64,000 bases of DNA from Pseudomethylobacillus aquaticus (lineage in GTDB: Bacteria > Pseudomonadota > Gammaproteobacteria > Burkholderiales > Methylophilaceae). The number at the start of each line of letters is the position of its first letter. The first letter of the stretch is position 1. Below the pieces are notes generated by a model. The model was not told where the DNA came from and searched no databases. It saw only the letters and a program-made list of their open reading frames with translations. This document shows, piece after piece, positions 33,784 to 43,080 of the stretch. The position numbers were made by a program, and so were the translations under genes. The stretch is from contig NZ_RJVP01000006.1 in assembly GCF_003730115.1 (NCBI RefSeq), positions 89,743 to 153,742 on the forward strand, in the 5' to 3' direction.

Positions 33784-34685
33784 GCCAGCTGCGCAACAAA
33801 ATCGTCGACCAGGGCCAGCGCGATGTCCTGCCTGGCCACGGATTGCAGGCCGCGCCAGGCCGGGATGCTATTCACTTCCAGCACATGACATTGGCCGTGC
33901 AGGTCGCGGATGATGTCCACGCCACAGTAGGCGATATCCACTGCGCGCGCAGCGGCCAGCGCCAGCGCTTCCAGTTCAACATCGCCTTCCACCAGCTCAC
34001 AGCGGCCGCCCACTGCCACATTGTTGACCCAGTCCTGCCCATGACGGCGCATGCAGGCCAGCACACGCTGACCGATCACGAACACGCGGTAATCGTGCCA
34101 GCGCCCTGCTCCGCTATCGATATAGCGCTGCAGGTAATACAGGCCATCCACTTCAGGCAGCATGGGCACCGGCAAGGCACTGCCTGGCAACAGGCGTTGC
34201 ACGCCCTTGCCCTGCGAGCCGAACAAGGGCTTGAGCACCAGCGCATGGCCGGCGGCGTGTTCTGCCTTGAGTAACTCAGCCGCCTGCCAGCGTGATTCAC
34301 ACACCCAGGTCGGCGGGCTGGGCAGCGCATGCAGCTGCAACAGCAGGCTGGTCATGGCTTTGTCCACTGTGCGCTCGATGGCACGCCCGTCATTGTAGAC
34401 CGGCACGCCGAGCAGCTTCAGCGCATGCAGCACATCAAGGCGCATGATCACCTGCTGCAGACTGCCACCGCTGACGCCACGCACGAACACACCGTCTGGC
34501 AGCGACTGTTCAAATCCCGGGATCTGTACCCATGGCATTGGTTCAGGCTGCTGCTGGTGCAGCGCGAACGCACACTGTTGCAGTGACACGAACAGCGCCT
34601 GCACACTACGGCTGGCGAATGCCTGCTGCAACTGCTGCCCGTGCCAGCCCGGCTCGTCGGTGAAGATGGCGATGCGGCGTGTCAA
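33780..34685 (-). CDS. orf7: RimK-like ATP-grasp ligase of the H4MPT cluster (Orf7)
   Basis: This 301-residue RimK/MptN-type ATP-grasp protein has VYNDGRAIERTVDKAMTSLLL, the ATP loop ALVLKPLFGSQGKGVQRL, YLQRYID, and metal-binding DIIRDLHGQCHVLEVNSIPAW. The family adds glutamate-like residues to substrates, and in methylotrophs Orf7 belongs to the methanopterin biosynthesis set. It overlaps mch and orf5 by 4 bases each. Confidence 0.82.
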   Translation of the reverse strand: MTRRIAIFTDEPGWHGQQLQQAFASRSVQALFVSLQQCAFALHQQQPEPMPWVQIPGFEQSLPDGVFVRGVSGGSLQQVIMRLDVLHALKLLGVPVYNDGRAIERTVDKAMTSLLLQLHALPSPPTWVCESRWQAAELLKAEHAAGHALVLKPLFGSQGKGVQRLLPGSALPVPMLPEVDGLYYLQRYIDSGAGRWHDYRVFVIGQRVLACMRRHGQDWVNNVAVGGRCELVEGDVELEALALAAARAVDIAYCGVDIIRDLHGQCHVLEVNSIPAWRGLQSVARQDIALALVDDFVAQLA

Positions 34686-35668
34686 CGGGCGGAATAACCG
34701 AAGGATTGATCCAGCAAGGTCGCGTCCAGCCGGCCAGCGAAATAGCTGTTGCCGGACTGCATGGCGGTGACGGTCACCGCAGCCGGGCTGAACAGCATGG
34801 GGTCGATCTGGTAGAAATCCATGTTCACCGCCTTGAACACCTCGGCAAACGGGCGGCCGTAGTCACGCGATGCGCTGCTGGGCAAGGCCTGCGCCAAGGC
34901 TTGCGCGTCAGCGTCGCTGCCGTTCACGAACAGATGGGCATGGCCACCAAACAGGATGGCGTCATTGGTGCGGCCCATGCCGGTCAGAAAATCCGGCGAT
35001 GGCGGCGGCACGGGCGCGCTGGCCATGCCGTCCACCACATCAGCCAGGGGAAAATGCAGCGCATGCAGCTTGTGCATGGCGACTTCCAGCACCCGCGCCA
35101 CGATCTGCACCGTACCGGCCAGACTGCGTGTGGGCGTGAGTATGAAGGTGAGCTTGTCGGCCGCGACTCCCGTGTCGCGTGCCACCTTGGCCACCACTTC
35201 GGGCGGCGGGGCTTTATCGCTCTCCAGCACCAGACAGGCCGCATCGGCACTATCATGGTAATCCAGCTCCTTGAACAGCGCTTCACGGCCAGCCAAAGCC
35301 CGCGCCGGGCCGGAACCGAGCGCAAAGAATTTCTCATGCGCCAGGCTCCAGCCTGCATATTGGCTGCCCAGACAAGCCAGTACCGGGTTACGGCTGTGTA
35401 CCGCCAGCTGCCAGGGCCAGTGACTGAACGGGCCACCGGCCTGCAGGCTGACATGTCCCAAGCCGCCCATGCAGATCTCGGCGATCAGGCGCCCGGCCTC
35501 CAGGCCACCCGCATGCTGGATACCCGCATCGATCAGCGTCGCGCCGGAAGGCAGGCGGCTCACCCCCAGCCGCAAACTGTGGGCTTCGGCCAGCAGGCGG
35601 TTCAACAAGGGTGCAGTCAGCGCGTTGACGCTGGGTGATGCACCCTCAGGCGGGTTGGCGGCATTCAT
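34682..35668 (-). CDS. mch: Methenyl-tetrahydromethanopterin cyclohydrolase
   Basis: This 328-residue protein has LGVSRLPSGATLIDAGIQHAGGLEAGR, CMGGLGHVS, LACLGSQYAGW and FLTGMGRTNDAILFGG, signatures of Mch. It hydrolyses methenyl-H4MPT to formyl-H4MPT in formaldehyde oxidation. AGAGGAG lies 7 bases before the ATG at 35668, which favours this over the upstream in-frame start. It lies between orf17 and orf7. Confidence 0.95.
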   Translation of the reverse strand: MNAANPPEGASPSVNALTAPLLNRLLAEAHSLRLGVSRLPSGATLIDAGIQHAGGLEAGRLIAEICMGGLGHVSLQAGGPFSHWPWQLAVHSRNPVLACLGSQYAGWSLAHEKFFALGSGPARALAGREALFKELDYHDSADAACLVLESDKAPPPEVVAKVARDTGVAADKLTFILTPTRSLAGTVQIVARVLEVAMHKLHALHFPLADVVDGMASAPVPPPSPDFLTGMGRTNDAILFGGHAHLFVNGSDADAQALAQALPSSASRDYGRPFAEVFKAVNMDFYQIDPMLFSPAAVTVTAMQSGNSYFAGRLDATLLDQSFGYSAR

Positions 35669-35681
35669 GTGGGGCTCCTCT

Positions 35682-36923
35682 CTAGTCATGTTCCGTATCG
35701 TTATTGTTATCGTTTGCAACACTCAAGCCGAGATGCAGCCATGCCTGCATCTCGGCAAGCTGCTGCTGCACCAGCGCGTGGGCGGCGGCCGCATCGTCAG
35801 CGCTGGCATGGACACTGCACAGCGGGCTATCCGTAGCGATGCAACTACCCGCCGACGGGATATCACTGACCCAGGGCGGCCAGTGCAACCCCGCAGGGAT
35901 TGTAACGGCATGCACGGCATAAACAACAGCGTGTGCATGTACCGCGCTGCATGACGGCGCTGTCAGCAGCACACCCTGACAGGCCGCCATGTGCAAGCTG
36001 AACAGATCAGACTGACCTGGCTGCGCGGGATACAACGTCACTGTCGCGGTCGGGCGCGGGTTCAGTTCCAGCAGATGGAAGCCTGCCTCAGCCTGGCGTT
36101 GAGGGAACGCACCGGACCCCGTCTCCAACTCAGCCGCTAGCGGGCCATGCTCGATCACATCGATGCCGTTCAGGCCACGCAAACCCAATGCACGCGTCAG
36201 CGTTTGAGCCGCTTGCAACAAGGCCGGATAGCAGGCAGGCCGTTCCTGGTTGAGACTGACCGCGCCACCATAACGGTAAGGCGCATGTGTGCCGGGCGAC
36301 CACCATTGCGCATGCACCCCCACCGGCTGCATGTCATGGCCATCGGCTACGAACAGCAGCGACAGTGTCCTGCCCGCTAGCTTGCGCTGCAGATAAGCAT
36401 CATCTGCCATGCTCGACACCTTATCGGCCGGCTGCACATGCAGGCCGCCACAGCCGCCGCCACGCTTGTACAACCAGGCATCGCCAGCAGCGGGCTTGAT
36501 GGTAGACCAGCCCTCCTGACCAGCCTCCGGCAAACGCGTCGCCGGATAAGGCAGATCCAGTGTTTGCAACAGAGGGAAGAAATGTTGCGGCTGTTTGCAG
36601 CGACGCACCACATCGGCGCCATTGCCCAGCACGGCTAAGAATGCCTGAGCCAGTTCCAGCACTTCTGGCCTGGCTTCAAAGCCACTGCCATACACCATGC
36701 CGGTCATGCTGGAGGTATCCAGTTGCGTGAGCGCCGCTGCAAAAGCAGCTGCCTCAAAACCACGTTCGTCGCAGCTAACGGTCAGCACCTGCTCCACCAG
36801 CGCACAGGTGTCCTCATCGGCATAGGCATCGATGACCGTGACGCGATAACCCGCCACGACGGCCAGTTGCGTCAGGGCACGGGCCGAAATGGCCGCGATC
36901 AGCACATGCGGGCGGGCTTGCAT
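35682..36923 (-). CDS. orf17: ATP-grasp protein of the H4MPT cluster (Orf17)
   Basis: This protein of about 413 residues starts at ATG 36923, 20 bases after mtdB; the N-terminal MQARPHVLIAAISARALTQLA fits the family. It has WLYKRGGGCGGLHV (ATP loop), LGLRGLNGIDVIE, and FHLLELNPRPTATVTLY. Methylotroph Orf17 is part of the methanopterin gene set with an unsettled biochemical role. No clear ribosome binding site is seen. Confidence 0.8.
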   Translation of the reverse strand: MQARPHVLIAAISARALTQLAVVAGYRVTVIDAYADEDTCALVEQVLTVSCDERGFEAAAFAAALTQLDTSSMTGMVYGSGFEARPEVLELAQAFLAVLGNGADVVRRCKQPQHFFPLLQTLDLPYPATRLPEAGQEGWSTIKPAAGDAWLYKRGGGCGGLHVQPADKVSSMADDAYLQRKLAGRTLSLLFVADGHDMQPVGVHAQWWSPGTHAPYRYGGAVSLNQERPACYPALLQAAQTLTRALGLRGLNGIDVIEHGPLAAELETGSGAFPQRQAEAGFHLLELNPRPTATVTLYPAQPGQSDLFSLHMAACQGVLLTAPSCSAVHAHAVVYAVHAVTIPAGLHWPPWVSDIPSAGSCIATDSPLCSVHASADDAAAAHALVQQQLAEMQAWLHLGLSVANDNNNDTEHD

Positions 36924-36942
36924 GGCCAATAGGGGTTGGGGC

Positions 36943-37842
36943 TTAGTCCGCCAGAATGGCGCGTGCTGTCTCGAACGCAGACAGGAAATCCAGACGCTGC
37001 GGCGTTTCCGCACTCAGCATCTGCTTCAGCAACTGATGCTGGGTGGCGTATTTGAGATTGCCTATGGCCAGCGCTCCTATGCCCAGCACCTGGGTACCGG
37101 CCACCGGCACACCGTCCGCCATCACGTCCACGCCTTCCGCACCGGTAGGTGGCACGGCATTCACGTCAGCCACCAGTTTCAGACCGGCTGACGCCGCCAT
37201 CTGCGCGACGGACACCACCTGTATGCCAGCCGCGGCACAGCACAGCAGCACGTCGCTGTGTTGCAGCATGGCCGTCTTGGCCGCATCGCTACTGCCGTCC
37301 ACACAGTGCAGGTTCACCGCATAGCGCTGCTGGTAGGCAGCGGCCTTGTTTTGCACATCGGCCAGCGCCGCATGCGCCACCAGCGACACCTCGGCACCCG
37401 CATGTGCCGCGATGATGGCTGCACAGCCGCCCACCGGGCCGGTCGCGCCCAGCACACTGACTCTGCACCCGGCCAGACCCGCGCCATGCTGTTTGCGCAG
37501 ATGCTGCTCCACTTTGGCTACCATGGCAGCTGCCGTGGTGAAGGCGCCGGACGGGTCGGCGAACAGCGAGATCTGGAACGGCGGGAACATCGCCTTGGCT
37601 GCCGCATTCAGCATGTCCATGGCAAGGTCGATATCACGACCACCGATGAAGATGCCCTCGCGTTTAAGCCCGCTGGGGCTGCGCGAGAATATCGCGTCCT
37701 GGGTCAGTGCAGCCACGTCACTGAGCGCCACTTGTGTATACGGCATGATGTTGTCAAAGCCCGCATCGAAGGCCATGTTGACGTCGAAGGGGCTGGCATT
37801 CCTGGCCGCGGTGATCAGATGCAGGATGGCGGTTTTTTGCAT
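36943..37842 (-). CDS. mtdB: NAD(P)-dependent methylene-tetrahydromethanopterin dehydrogenase
   Basis: This protein of about 299 residues has the MtdB N-terminus with SPFDVNMAFDAGFDNIMPY, then LTQDAIFSRSPSGLKREGIFIGGRD, the nucleotide fold VLGATGPVGG, and LVADVNAVPPTGAEGVD. It oxidises methylene-H4MPT to methenyl-H4MPT. The ATG at 37842 gives the usual N-terminus; a TTG at 37872 would add 10 residues and overlap mptG by 4 bases. Confidence 0.94.
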   Translation of the reverse strand: MQKTAILHLITAARNASPFDVNMAFDAGFDNIMPYTQVALSDVAALTQDAIFSRSPSGLKREGIFIGGRDIDLAMDMLNAAAKAMFPPFQISLFADPSGAFTTAAAMVAKVEQHLRKQHGAGLAGCRVSVLGATGPVGGCAAIIAAHAGAEVSLVAHAALADVQNKAAAYQQRYAVNLHCVDGSSDAAKTAMLQHSDVLLCCAAAGIQVVSVAQMAASAGLKLVADVNAVPPTGAEGVDVMADGVPVAGTQVLGIGALAIGNLKYATQHQLLKQMLSAETPQRLDFLSAFETARAILAD

Positions 37843-37868
37843 GATATGGCTTTCGATACTGTAGGGTT

Positions 37869-38861
37869 TCAAGCCGTATACAAGGCACGCAGCTCTGCGC
37901 CCTGATTACGTCCACGGCAAACAAGGAACTCCAGCCCGGCCAGATCGACTGCAGACTGACCGAGCTGCAAACGCGCGGCTTCGGCCTCTGCCTGACTGGC
38001 AAAGATGGCGAAACCGGTCGGTCCCCAGGAGCTTTGTCCGAAGCAGTGCACGCCTTGCTGCTGCAGTTGGTCTAGCACGGCAGCGACACGCGCACTGGCA
38101 TAACGGCCGCCCTGTGCAGCGGCAAAATGATCGCCCGTGTGCTGCTGCAGGGCCTGGATGGCGCTGCCAAAGCCGGCCAGATCATGTTCTGCCAGCGCAG
38201 GCAGGGCCTGCATCAATACATAACGGCACAACTCGGCCGCCAGCGCAGCCGGGAACTCGGGCAACCGACGGAAGGCCTCCAGCTCAGCGCTGCCATGGAT
38301 GCCGGAAGCCGTCTGATCGAGGATCAGCAGCACACGCCAGTCATCCGGAAACGCCATGCGCGCAATGACAGGCGGCACCCGGGTGTGTTCGTTACGGCCA
38401 CCATCCACGATCACGCCACCTTGCACAAAGGTGCCGATGCCGATGCCGGAGCGACGCCCACGGCCACTGGCTTCGGCGATCGCCAGCGGCGTGATGACAC
38501 GGCCATGCAACTGCCCCAGTGCGCTGCCCAGCGCCAGTGCCAGCTGCGTGCCTGAACCCAGACCGCTATGTTCAGGCAGGCAGTGCTGCATGTGCACAGC
38601 CGCACCACCCGGCAACTGCCAGGCAAGGGCAAGTTGCTGCACCAGCTTGAGCGCACGCGCGCTGCCTGGGCCGCTGGCAGAGAATGCGTCCGCATGGCGC
38701 AGCGTGAACGCCGTCAGGGGCTGATCCAGCGACAAGCCTATGCTGCCGAAACGTCGGCCCAGCCCGCCATTGAGGTCGAAGAAGCCCAGATGCAGGCGCC
38801 CGGTGGTGGTCACCTGTATGGCGTGCGGCTGGGCGGTGGGAGGAAGATCTAGGCCGGACAT
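37869..38861 (-). CDS. mptG: Beta-ribofuranosylaminobenzene 5'-phosphate synthase (Orf4/MptG)
   Basis: This protein of about 330 residues has the GHMP-like fold: TTTGRLHLGFFDLNG, the PEHSGLGSGTQLALALGSAL loop, RRSGIGIGTFVQGGVIVDGG, and a C-terminal GQSSWGPTGFAI. It joins p-aminobenzoate to PRPP in the first committed step of methanopterin synthesis, linking it to pabB in the other operon. The ATG at 38861 gives the family N-terminus; the ribosome site is weak. It heads the minus-strand H4MPT operon. Confidence 0.92.
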   Translation of the reverse strand: MSGLDLPPTAQPHAIQVTTTGRLHLGFFDLNGGLGRRFGSIGLSLDQPLTAFTLRHADAFSASGPGSARALKLVQQLALAWQLPGGAAVHMQHCLPEHSGLGSGTQLALALGSALGQLHGRVITPLAIAEASGRGRRSGIGIGTFVQGGVIVDGGRNEHTRVPPVIARMAFPDDWRVLLILDQTASGIHGSAELEAFRRLPEFPAALAAELCRYVLMQALPALAEHDLAGFGSAIQALQQHTGDHFAAAQGGRYASARVAAVLDQLQQQGVHCFGQSSWGPTGFAIFASQAEAEAARLQLGQSAVDLAGLEFLVCRGRNQGAELRALYTA

Positions 38862-39300
38862 GCGGGTGATGGCACTCTTGTGATTTGCGTCGATATGGTT
38901 TAAGTCCGTTCGGCTGCCAGCCCATGCGCCGGACAACACGGCCCGCCAGAAACAAGGCTAGCCAGAAAAGCGCAGCTTCAACACGGCTTCCGGCCACAGC
39001 TTATGCATGAGGTGACATTGCAAACATTGTAGCCGAGACCATGGCCTTTTCCTACGCGTAGCGCCAGCCCGCCCCCACCCCTGTCCGGCTTTACTCTGCG
39101 CATGCAGCAGCGTAGTCTGCTGCATGACGGCATATGTTTCGAACACGTCATGCGCACGCCCTTGTGCAGCCTGCACCGTCAAGACGAACCGTCACGGCGC
39201 AAGGTGATTTGATCAAGATGGTTTGATACAGCGTCGATTACTTTTGCCCCCTTATTTTGTAGCGCATGCTCATACATAAAGCCAACTCAAGGAGACCGCC
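38862..39300. other. Divergent intergenic region between mptG and the glycine-zipper gene
   Basis: A 439-bp non-coding stretch. Visible structure: the perfect palindrome CTACGCGTAG (39052-39061) and an inverted repeat ATGCAGCAG/CTGCTGCAT (39102-39125). The AGGAG before the + gene lies near 39288. No definite promoters could be assigned. Confidence 0.5.
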
Positions 39301-39762
39301 ATGAAACCCATGCAACGCCTGCTCGCCCTGCTGCTCATGTCCGTGACCCCGGTCAGCCAGGCCGCCTACAGCTGCCCGCCGGCCACCAACACCGGCGGCG
39401 GCTGGATCCCGGATGAATGCCTGCAGGTATCCTGCAGCAATTGCGGCATGGTGCAATCCATCATGATGAGCGAAGACGGCAAGGCTTCCGGTCTGGGCGC
39501 CGTGTTGGGCGCAGTCGCTGGCGGCTTGCTGGGTAACCAGATCGGCGGTGGCAGCGGCAAGAAGATCGCCACCGTGGCAGGTGCCGTGGCCGGTGGTGTC
39601 GGCGGTCACTACGGTGAGAAAGCCTTGCGCAAACAGGCCGCCTGGCTGGTCAACATCCAGATGCAGGATGGCTCGCAACGCAAGATCACCCTGGAGGCCG
39701 ACCCGGGGCTGATCGAAGGCGACCGCGTCAGGGTGGATGGCAATGTGATCAGCAAGCAGTGA
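39301..39762 (+). CDS. Secreted glycine-zipper (2TM) protein
   Basis: This 153-residue protein has a signal peptide (about residues 1-21, ending SQA), a cysteine-containing segment (SCPP..., then CLQVSCSNCG), a glycine-zipper hairpin from about 60 to 105 (LGAVLGAVAGGLLGNQIGGG and VAGAVAGGVGG), and a C-terminal beta-like domain. This resembles SlyB/PcpL-like envelope proteins. AAGGAGA precedes the ATG. Function is unknown; an outer-membrane or periplasmic location is inferred. Confidence 0.8.
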   Translation: MKPMQRLLALLLMSVTPVSQAAYSCPPATNTGGGWIPDECLQVSCSNCGMVQSIMMSEDGKASGLGAVLGAVAGGLLGNQIGGGSGKKIATVAGAVAGGVGGHYGEKALRKQAAWLVNIQMQDGSQRKITLEADPGLIEGDRVRVDGNVISKQ

Positions 39763-39774
39763 TGATCTGGCAGT

Positions 39775-39792
39775 GATCGCCCGTCGGCGATC
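39775..39792. terminator. Hairpin after the glycine-zipper gene
   Basis: GATCGCC/GGCGATC forms a 7-bp stem with a 4-nt loop 12 bp past the stop codon. There is no T-tract, so termination strength is doubtful. Confidence 0.35.
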
Positions 39793-39819
39793 GCTCAGGG
39801 CGCAAGCACACGCCCGGCT

Positions 39820-39856
39820 ACAGCACACGTGCTGTGTTGCCGTTATTGTCTATAAT
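39820..39856 (+). promoter_or_regulatory. fhcB: Putative operator and -10 element of the fhcBADC operon
   Basis: A perfect 16-bp inverted repeat, ACAGCAC-AC-GTGCTGT (39820-39835), ends 15 bp before a consensus TATAAT (39851-39856) and covers the expected -35 position, where no -35 consensus is seen. This geometry suits an activator- or repressor-controlled promoter. The leader to the fhcB ATG would be about 180 nt and contains a GCGGGC/GCCCGC hairpin (39873-39891) and a 12-bp tandem repeat (GCATGGCAAAT) near 40002. Confidence 0.5.
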
Positions 39857-40041
39857 AATGACGGATTCAATCGCGGGCTGGACCTGCCCGCAGACAGCCT
39901 CAGTGCATGCCCCGAAAAAGCAGGACAGGAGCAAAGCAGGACCGGCACAAACCAATAACAAGTTCAAACGAACGACAACATCGATCAGGGATGTGATCAC
40001 TGCATGGCAAATAGCATGGCAAATGGCACGGTAAACAGCGC

Positions 40042-41367
40042 ATGGTGAATTTCGTGGGTTCTTCCTTACTGGACAGTGTGCGCATCAAGGACGTGACCTG
40101 CACCGCTTGCGGCATGCTGTGCGATGACCTGGTGGTGGCACGCGCCCTGAACAGCAACACACTGAGCGTGGTCGAGCATGGCTGCAGTCGCAGTGCAGCG
40201 CTGCTGCAGCACCCGCCCGCCAAGCCATCAGCGCGTGTGCATGGCAAGGAGGTCGATCATGCCAGTGCCATCCAGGCCGCGACCGCCTTGTTGCAACAGG
40301 CAAAACAGCCGCTCATCGCCGGGCTGGGCACCGACGTGCAAGGTATGCGTGCCGTGCTGCGGCTGGCTGACCACATCGGCGCCACGCTGGACCATATGAA
40401 CAGCGCCGCCATGTTGCGCAACACGCTGGTGGTGCAACAGTCAGGCTGGCAGGTCACCACGCTGACCGAAGTGCGCAACCGCGCCGACCTCATCGTCGCC
40501 ATCGGCACCGACATCGTCAGCGCACTGCCGCGCTTCTTCGAGCGTTGCGTGTGGGTGGAGGCCACCTTGTTCGACCAGGCCCCCGCCGAGCGTGACATCG
40601 TATTTTTGGGTGGACGCCACGATGACCTCGGCTTTGCCAGTTCGCCTGACGGCCGACCAGCCCAGGTGCTGCCTTGCGATATGGAACAGATCCCCGAACT
40701 GGTCGCCGCCTTGCGCGCTCTGGTCACTGGCAGGTCACTCCCCGTAGACCAGGTCGCAGGTATCGCCATGCAGGATCTGCAGCAGCTGGCACAGCACCTG
40801 CGCGAAGCACGCTATAGCGTATTAGCCTGGTCGGCTGCCAGCCTGGATTATGCGCACGCAGAGCTCAGCATCGCCAACATCACCGGCATCGTCAGCCAGC
40901 TCAACCAGACCACGCGCTCAGCCGGCCTGCCGGCGGGCGGCAGCAATGGCGACAGCAGCGTCAACCAGACCAGCGTGTGGACCACGGGCTACCCGCTGCC
41001 CAACAGCTATGCACGCCAGCACCCGGACTACGACCCCTGGCAGCACAGCAGTGCGCAGCAAGCCGCTCACGCTGACGCCGTGCTGTGGATCAGCAGCCTG
41101 GACCCGTCGCGGCGGCCACCACCCAGCGATACGCCGACCATCGTACTGGGCCACGCGGCCATGCAATTCGAACAGGAACCGGCTGTGTATATCCCCATCG
41201 GTACGCCAGGCGTGGACCATAGCGGCACGGCCTTCCGCTGCGACAGCGTGGTGTCCTTGCCACTCAAGCCATTGCGGCCCAGCCCGCTGCCCAGCTTGAG
41301 CAGCGTGATCCTTGATATGGAAGCGGCACTGCACGCCTCTCAGAAAGGCGATGCCCATGCTGACTAA
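40042..41367 (+). CDS. fhcB: Formyltransferase/hydrolase complex subunit FhcB
   Basis: This 441-residue homolog of formylmethanofuran dehydrogenase subunit B has an N-terminal VTCTACGMLCDDL. Later motifs are ALLQQAKQPLIAGLGTD, a central RADLIVAIGTDIVSALPRFFERCV, and SAASLDYAHAELSIANITGI. In methylotrophs the Fhc complex hydrolyses formyl-H4MPT to formate without redox chemistry, so the FwdB ancestry is structural. It is first in fhcB-A-D-C; its 3' end overlaps fhcA. The ATG at 40042 lacks a good ribosome site. Confidence 0.92.
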   Translation: MVNFVGSSLLDSVRIKDVTCTACGMLCDDLVVARALNSNTLSVVEHGCSRSAALLQHPPAKPSARVHGKEVDHASAIQAATALLQQAKQPLIAGLGTDVQGMRAVLRLADHIGATLDHMNSAAMLRNTLVVQQSGWQVTTLTEVRNRADLIVAIGTDIVSALPRFFERCVWVEATLFDQAPAERDIVFLGGRHDDLGFASSPDGRPAQVLPCDMEQIPELVAALRALVTGRSLPVDQVAGIAMQDLQQLAQHLREARYSVLAWSAASLDYAHAELSIANITGIVSQLNQTTRSAGLPAGGSNGDSSVNQTSVWTTGYPLPNSYARQHPDYDPWQHSSAQQAAHADAVLWISSLDPSRRPPPSDTPTIVLGHAAMQFEQEPAVYIPIGTPGVDHSGTAFRCDSVVSLPLKPLRPSPLPSLSSVILDMEAALHASQKGDAHAD

Positions 41368-43033
41368 GCTCACTGGCGGCCGTGTGTATGACCCGGCGCA
41401 CGGCATCGACGGGCAGGTCATGGACCTCTATATCCGCGATGGCCGCCTCATCGCACGCCCAGGTGACGATGAAAAGATCAGCAAGGAATACGACTTGCGC
41501 GGCAAAGTGGTCATGGCAGGCGCCATCGACATGCACACCCACATCGGCGGCGGCAAGGTCAACATCGCGCGCATGATGCTGCCCGAAGATCACCGTGCCG
41601 ACCCGGTCGCGCATTCCGAGTTGTGCCGTGCCGGTTGCGGTCATGTCGCCCCTTCCACGCTGACCACCGGCTACCGCTATGCCGAGATGGGCTATACCGC
41701 CGGGTTCGAGCCCGCCATCCTGCCCGTCAATGCCCGTCAGGCGCATCTGGAGATGGGCGATACGCCCATCATCGACAAGGGCGGCTACGCCATGCTGGGC
41801 AGTGATGACTATTTCCTGCGCATGCTGACCGCAAAAAAAGACCAGAACGCCATCAACGATTATGTGGCCTGGACCCTGCATGCCAGCCAGGCCATCGGCA
41901 TCAAGGTGGTCAACCCGGGCGGCATCAGCGCGTTCAAATTCAACCAGCGCGCGCTGGATCTGGACGCGCAGCACGCCTATTACCAGGTGAGCCCGCGTGA
42001 CGTATTGAAATCGCTGTCACGCGCCGTGCATGAGCTGGGCATCGCGCACCCGTTGCATGTGCACGCCAACAACCTGGGTGTGCCCGGCAACCTGGACACC
42101 ACGCTGAAGACCATGGGCGCTTCAGAAGGCTACCCGCTGCACCTCACGCATATCCAGTTCCACAGCTATGGAACCGAGGGCGACCGCAAGTTCTCCTCGG
42201 GTGCGGCGGCCATCGCCGAAGCCATCAACCAGCACCAGCATATCTCCGCCGATGTAGGCCAGATCCTGTTCGGGCAAACCGTGACCGCTTCCGGCGACAG
42301 CATGCGTCAGCACGCCAATGCCGGTCTGGCCAACCCCAACAAATCGGTGATCATGGACATCGAGTGCGATGCCGGTTGTGGCGTGGTGCCTTTCAAATAC
42401 AGGGACCAGAACTTCGTCAACGCGCTGCAATGGGCCATAGGCCTGGAGATCTTCCTGCTGGTGGACGACCCCTGGCGCATCTTCCTGACCACCGATCATC
42501 CGAATGGCGCCCCGTTCACCAGTTACCCGCACCTGATCCGCCTGCTCATGGACAAGAGCTTCCGTAACGACATGTTCACCAAGCTCAATCTGGATGCACA
42601 GGCCATGAGCACGCTGGCCGGTATCAACCGCGAATATTCGCTGTACGAGATCGCCATCATGACGCGCGCCGGTGCGGCAAAACTGGTGGGCCTGCATGAC
42701 CGTGGCCACCTGGGCGTGGGCGCTGCCGCGGACATCACCGTCTACACCGAGGACGCAGACCGCGAAAAGATGTTCAGCAAACCCGATTACGTGTTCAAGG
42801 ACGGCACACTGGTGGTGCGCAATGGCCAGGTGGTGCAGGTCACCTGGGGCAGCACGCACACCGTGCGTCCGGAGTTCGACCGCAGCGTGGAGCAGGATCT
42901 GCGTGGGCATTTCGACCGTTACCACACCATGAAACTGGACCACGTGAAAGTCAGCGACGACGAGATCGCCGAAGGTGGCCGTGGGCGCGTGCAGGTACAG
43001 CCCTGCCTGGGGCGCAGGGAGAAAACACGATGA
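41357..43033 (+). CDS. fhcA: Formyltransferase/hydrolase complex subunit FhcA
   Basis: This protein of about 558 residues is an amidohydrolase-fold FwdA homolog. Metal-binding signature IDMHTHIGGGKVNIARMMLPEDH near the N-terminus, HVHANNLGVPGN, LTHIQFHSYG, and DDPWRIFLTTDHPNGAPF are visible. It is the hydrolytic subunit of the Fhc complex. ATG 41357 is spaced 8 bases from AAAGG; ATG 41351 is possible. It ends ATGA-overlapping a 16-codon ORF that leads into fhcD. Confidence 0.93.
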   Translation: MLTKLTGGRVYDPAHGIDGQVMDLYIRDGRLIARPGDDEKISKEYDLRGKVVMAGAIDMHTHIGGGKVNIARMMLPEDHRADPVAHSELCRAGCGHVAPSTLTTGYRYAEMGYTAGFEPAILPVNARQAHLEMGDTPIIDKGGYAMLGSDDYFLRMLTAKKDQNAINDYVAWTLHASQAIGIKVVNPGGISAFKFNQRALDLDAQHAYYQVSPRDVLKSLSRAVHELGIAHPLHVHANNLGVPGNLDTTLKTMGASEGYPLHLTHIQFHSYGTEGDRKFSSGAAAIAEAINQHQHISADVGQILFGQTVTASGDSMRQHANAGLANPNKSVIMDIECDAGCGVVPFKYRDQNFVNALQWAIGLEIFLLVDDPWRIFLTTDHPNGAPFTSYPHLIRLLMDKSFRNDMFTKLNLDAQAMSTLAGINREYSLYEIAIMTRAGAAKLVGLHDRGHLGVGAAADITVYTEDADREKMFSKPDYVFKDGTLVVRNGQVVQVTWGSTHTVRPEFDRSVEQDLRGHFDRYHTMKLDHVKVSDDEIAEGGRGRVQVQPCLGRREKTR

Positions 43034-43080
43034 GTTTGGCACAGCACGCACGCAGCCGCGCGGTCGAGGTTCGCACATGA
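43030..43080 (+). CDS. 16-codon ORF coupling fhcA to fhcD
   Basis: An ATG at 43030 overlaps the fhcA stop (ATGA), and its own TGA (43078-43080) overlaps the fhcD start (ATGA). It encodes MSLAQHARSRAVEVRT and is preceded by AGGGAGA at suitable spacing. It may be a translated spacer that passes ribosomes from fhcA to fhcD; alternatively the arrangement is fortuitous. Confidence 0.4.
   Translation: MSLAQHARSRAVEVRT

Noticed and set aside
39834..40034. 66-codon frame in the fhcB leader
   Set aside because: It begins inside the promoter palindrome region and has no ribosome site or recognisable sequence; more likely untranslated leader.
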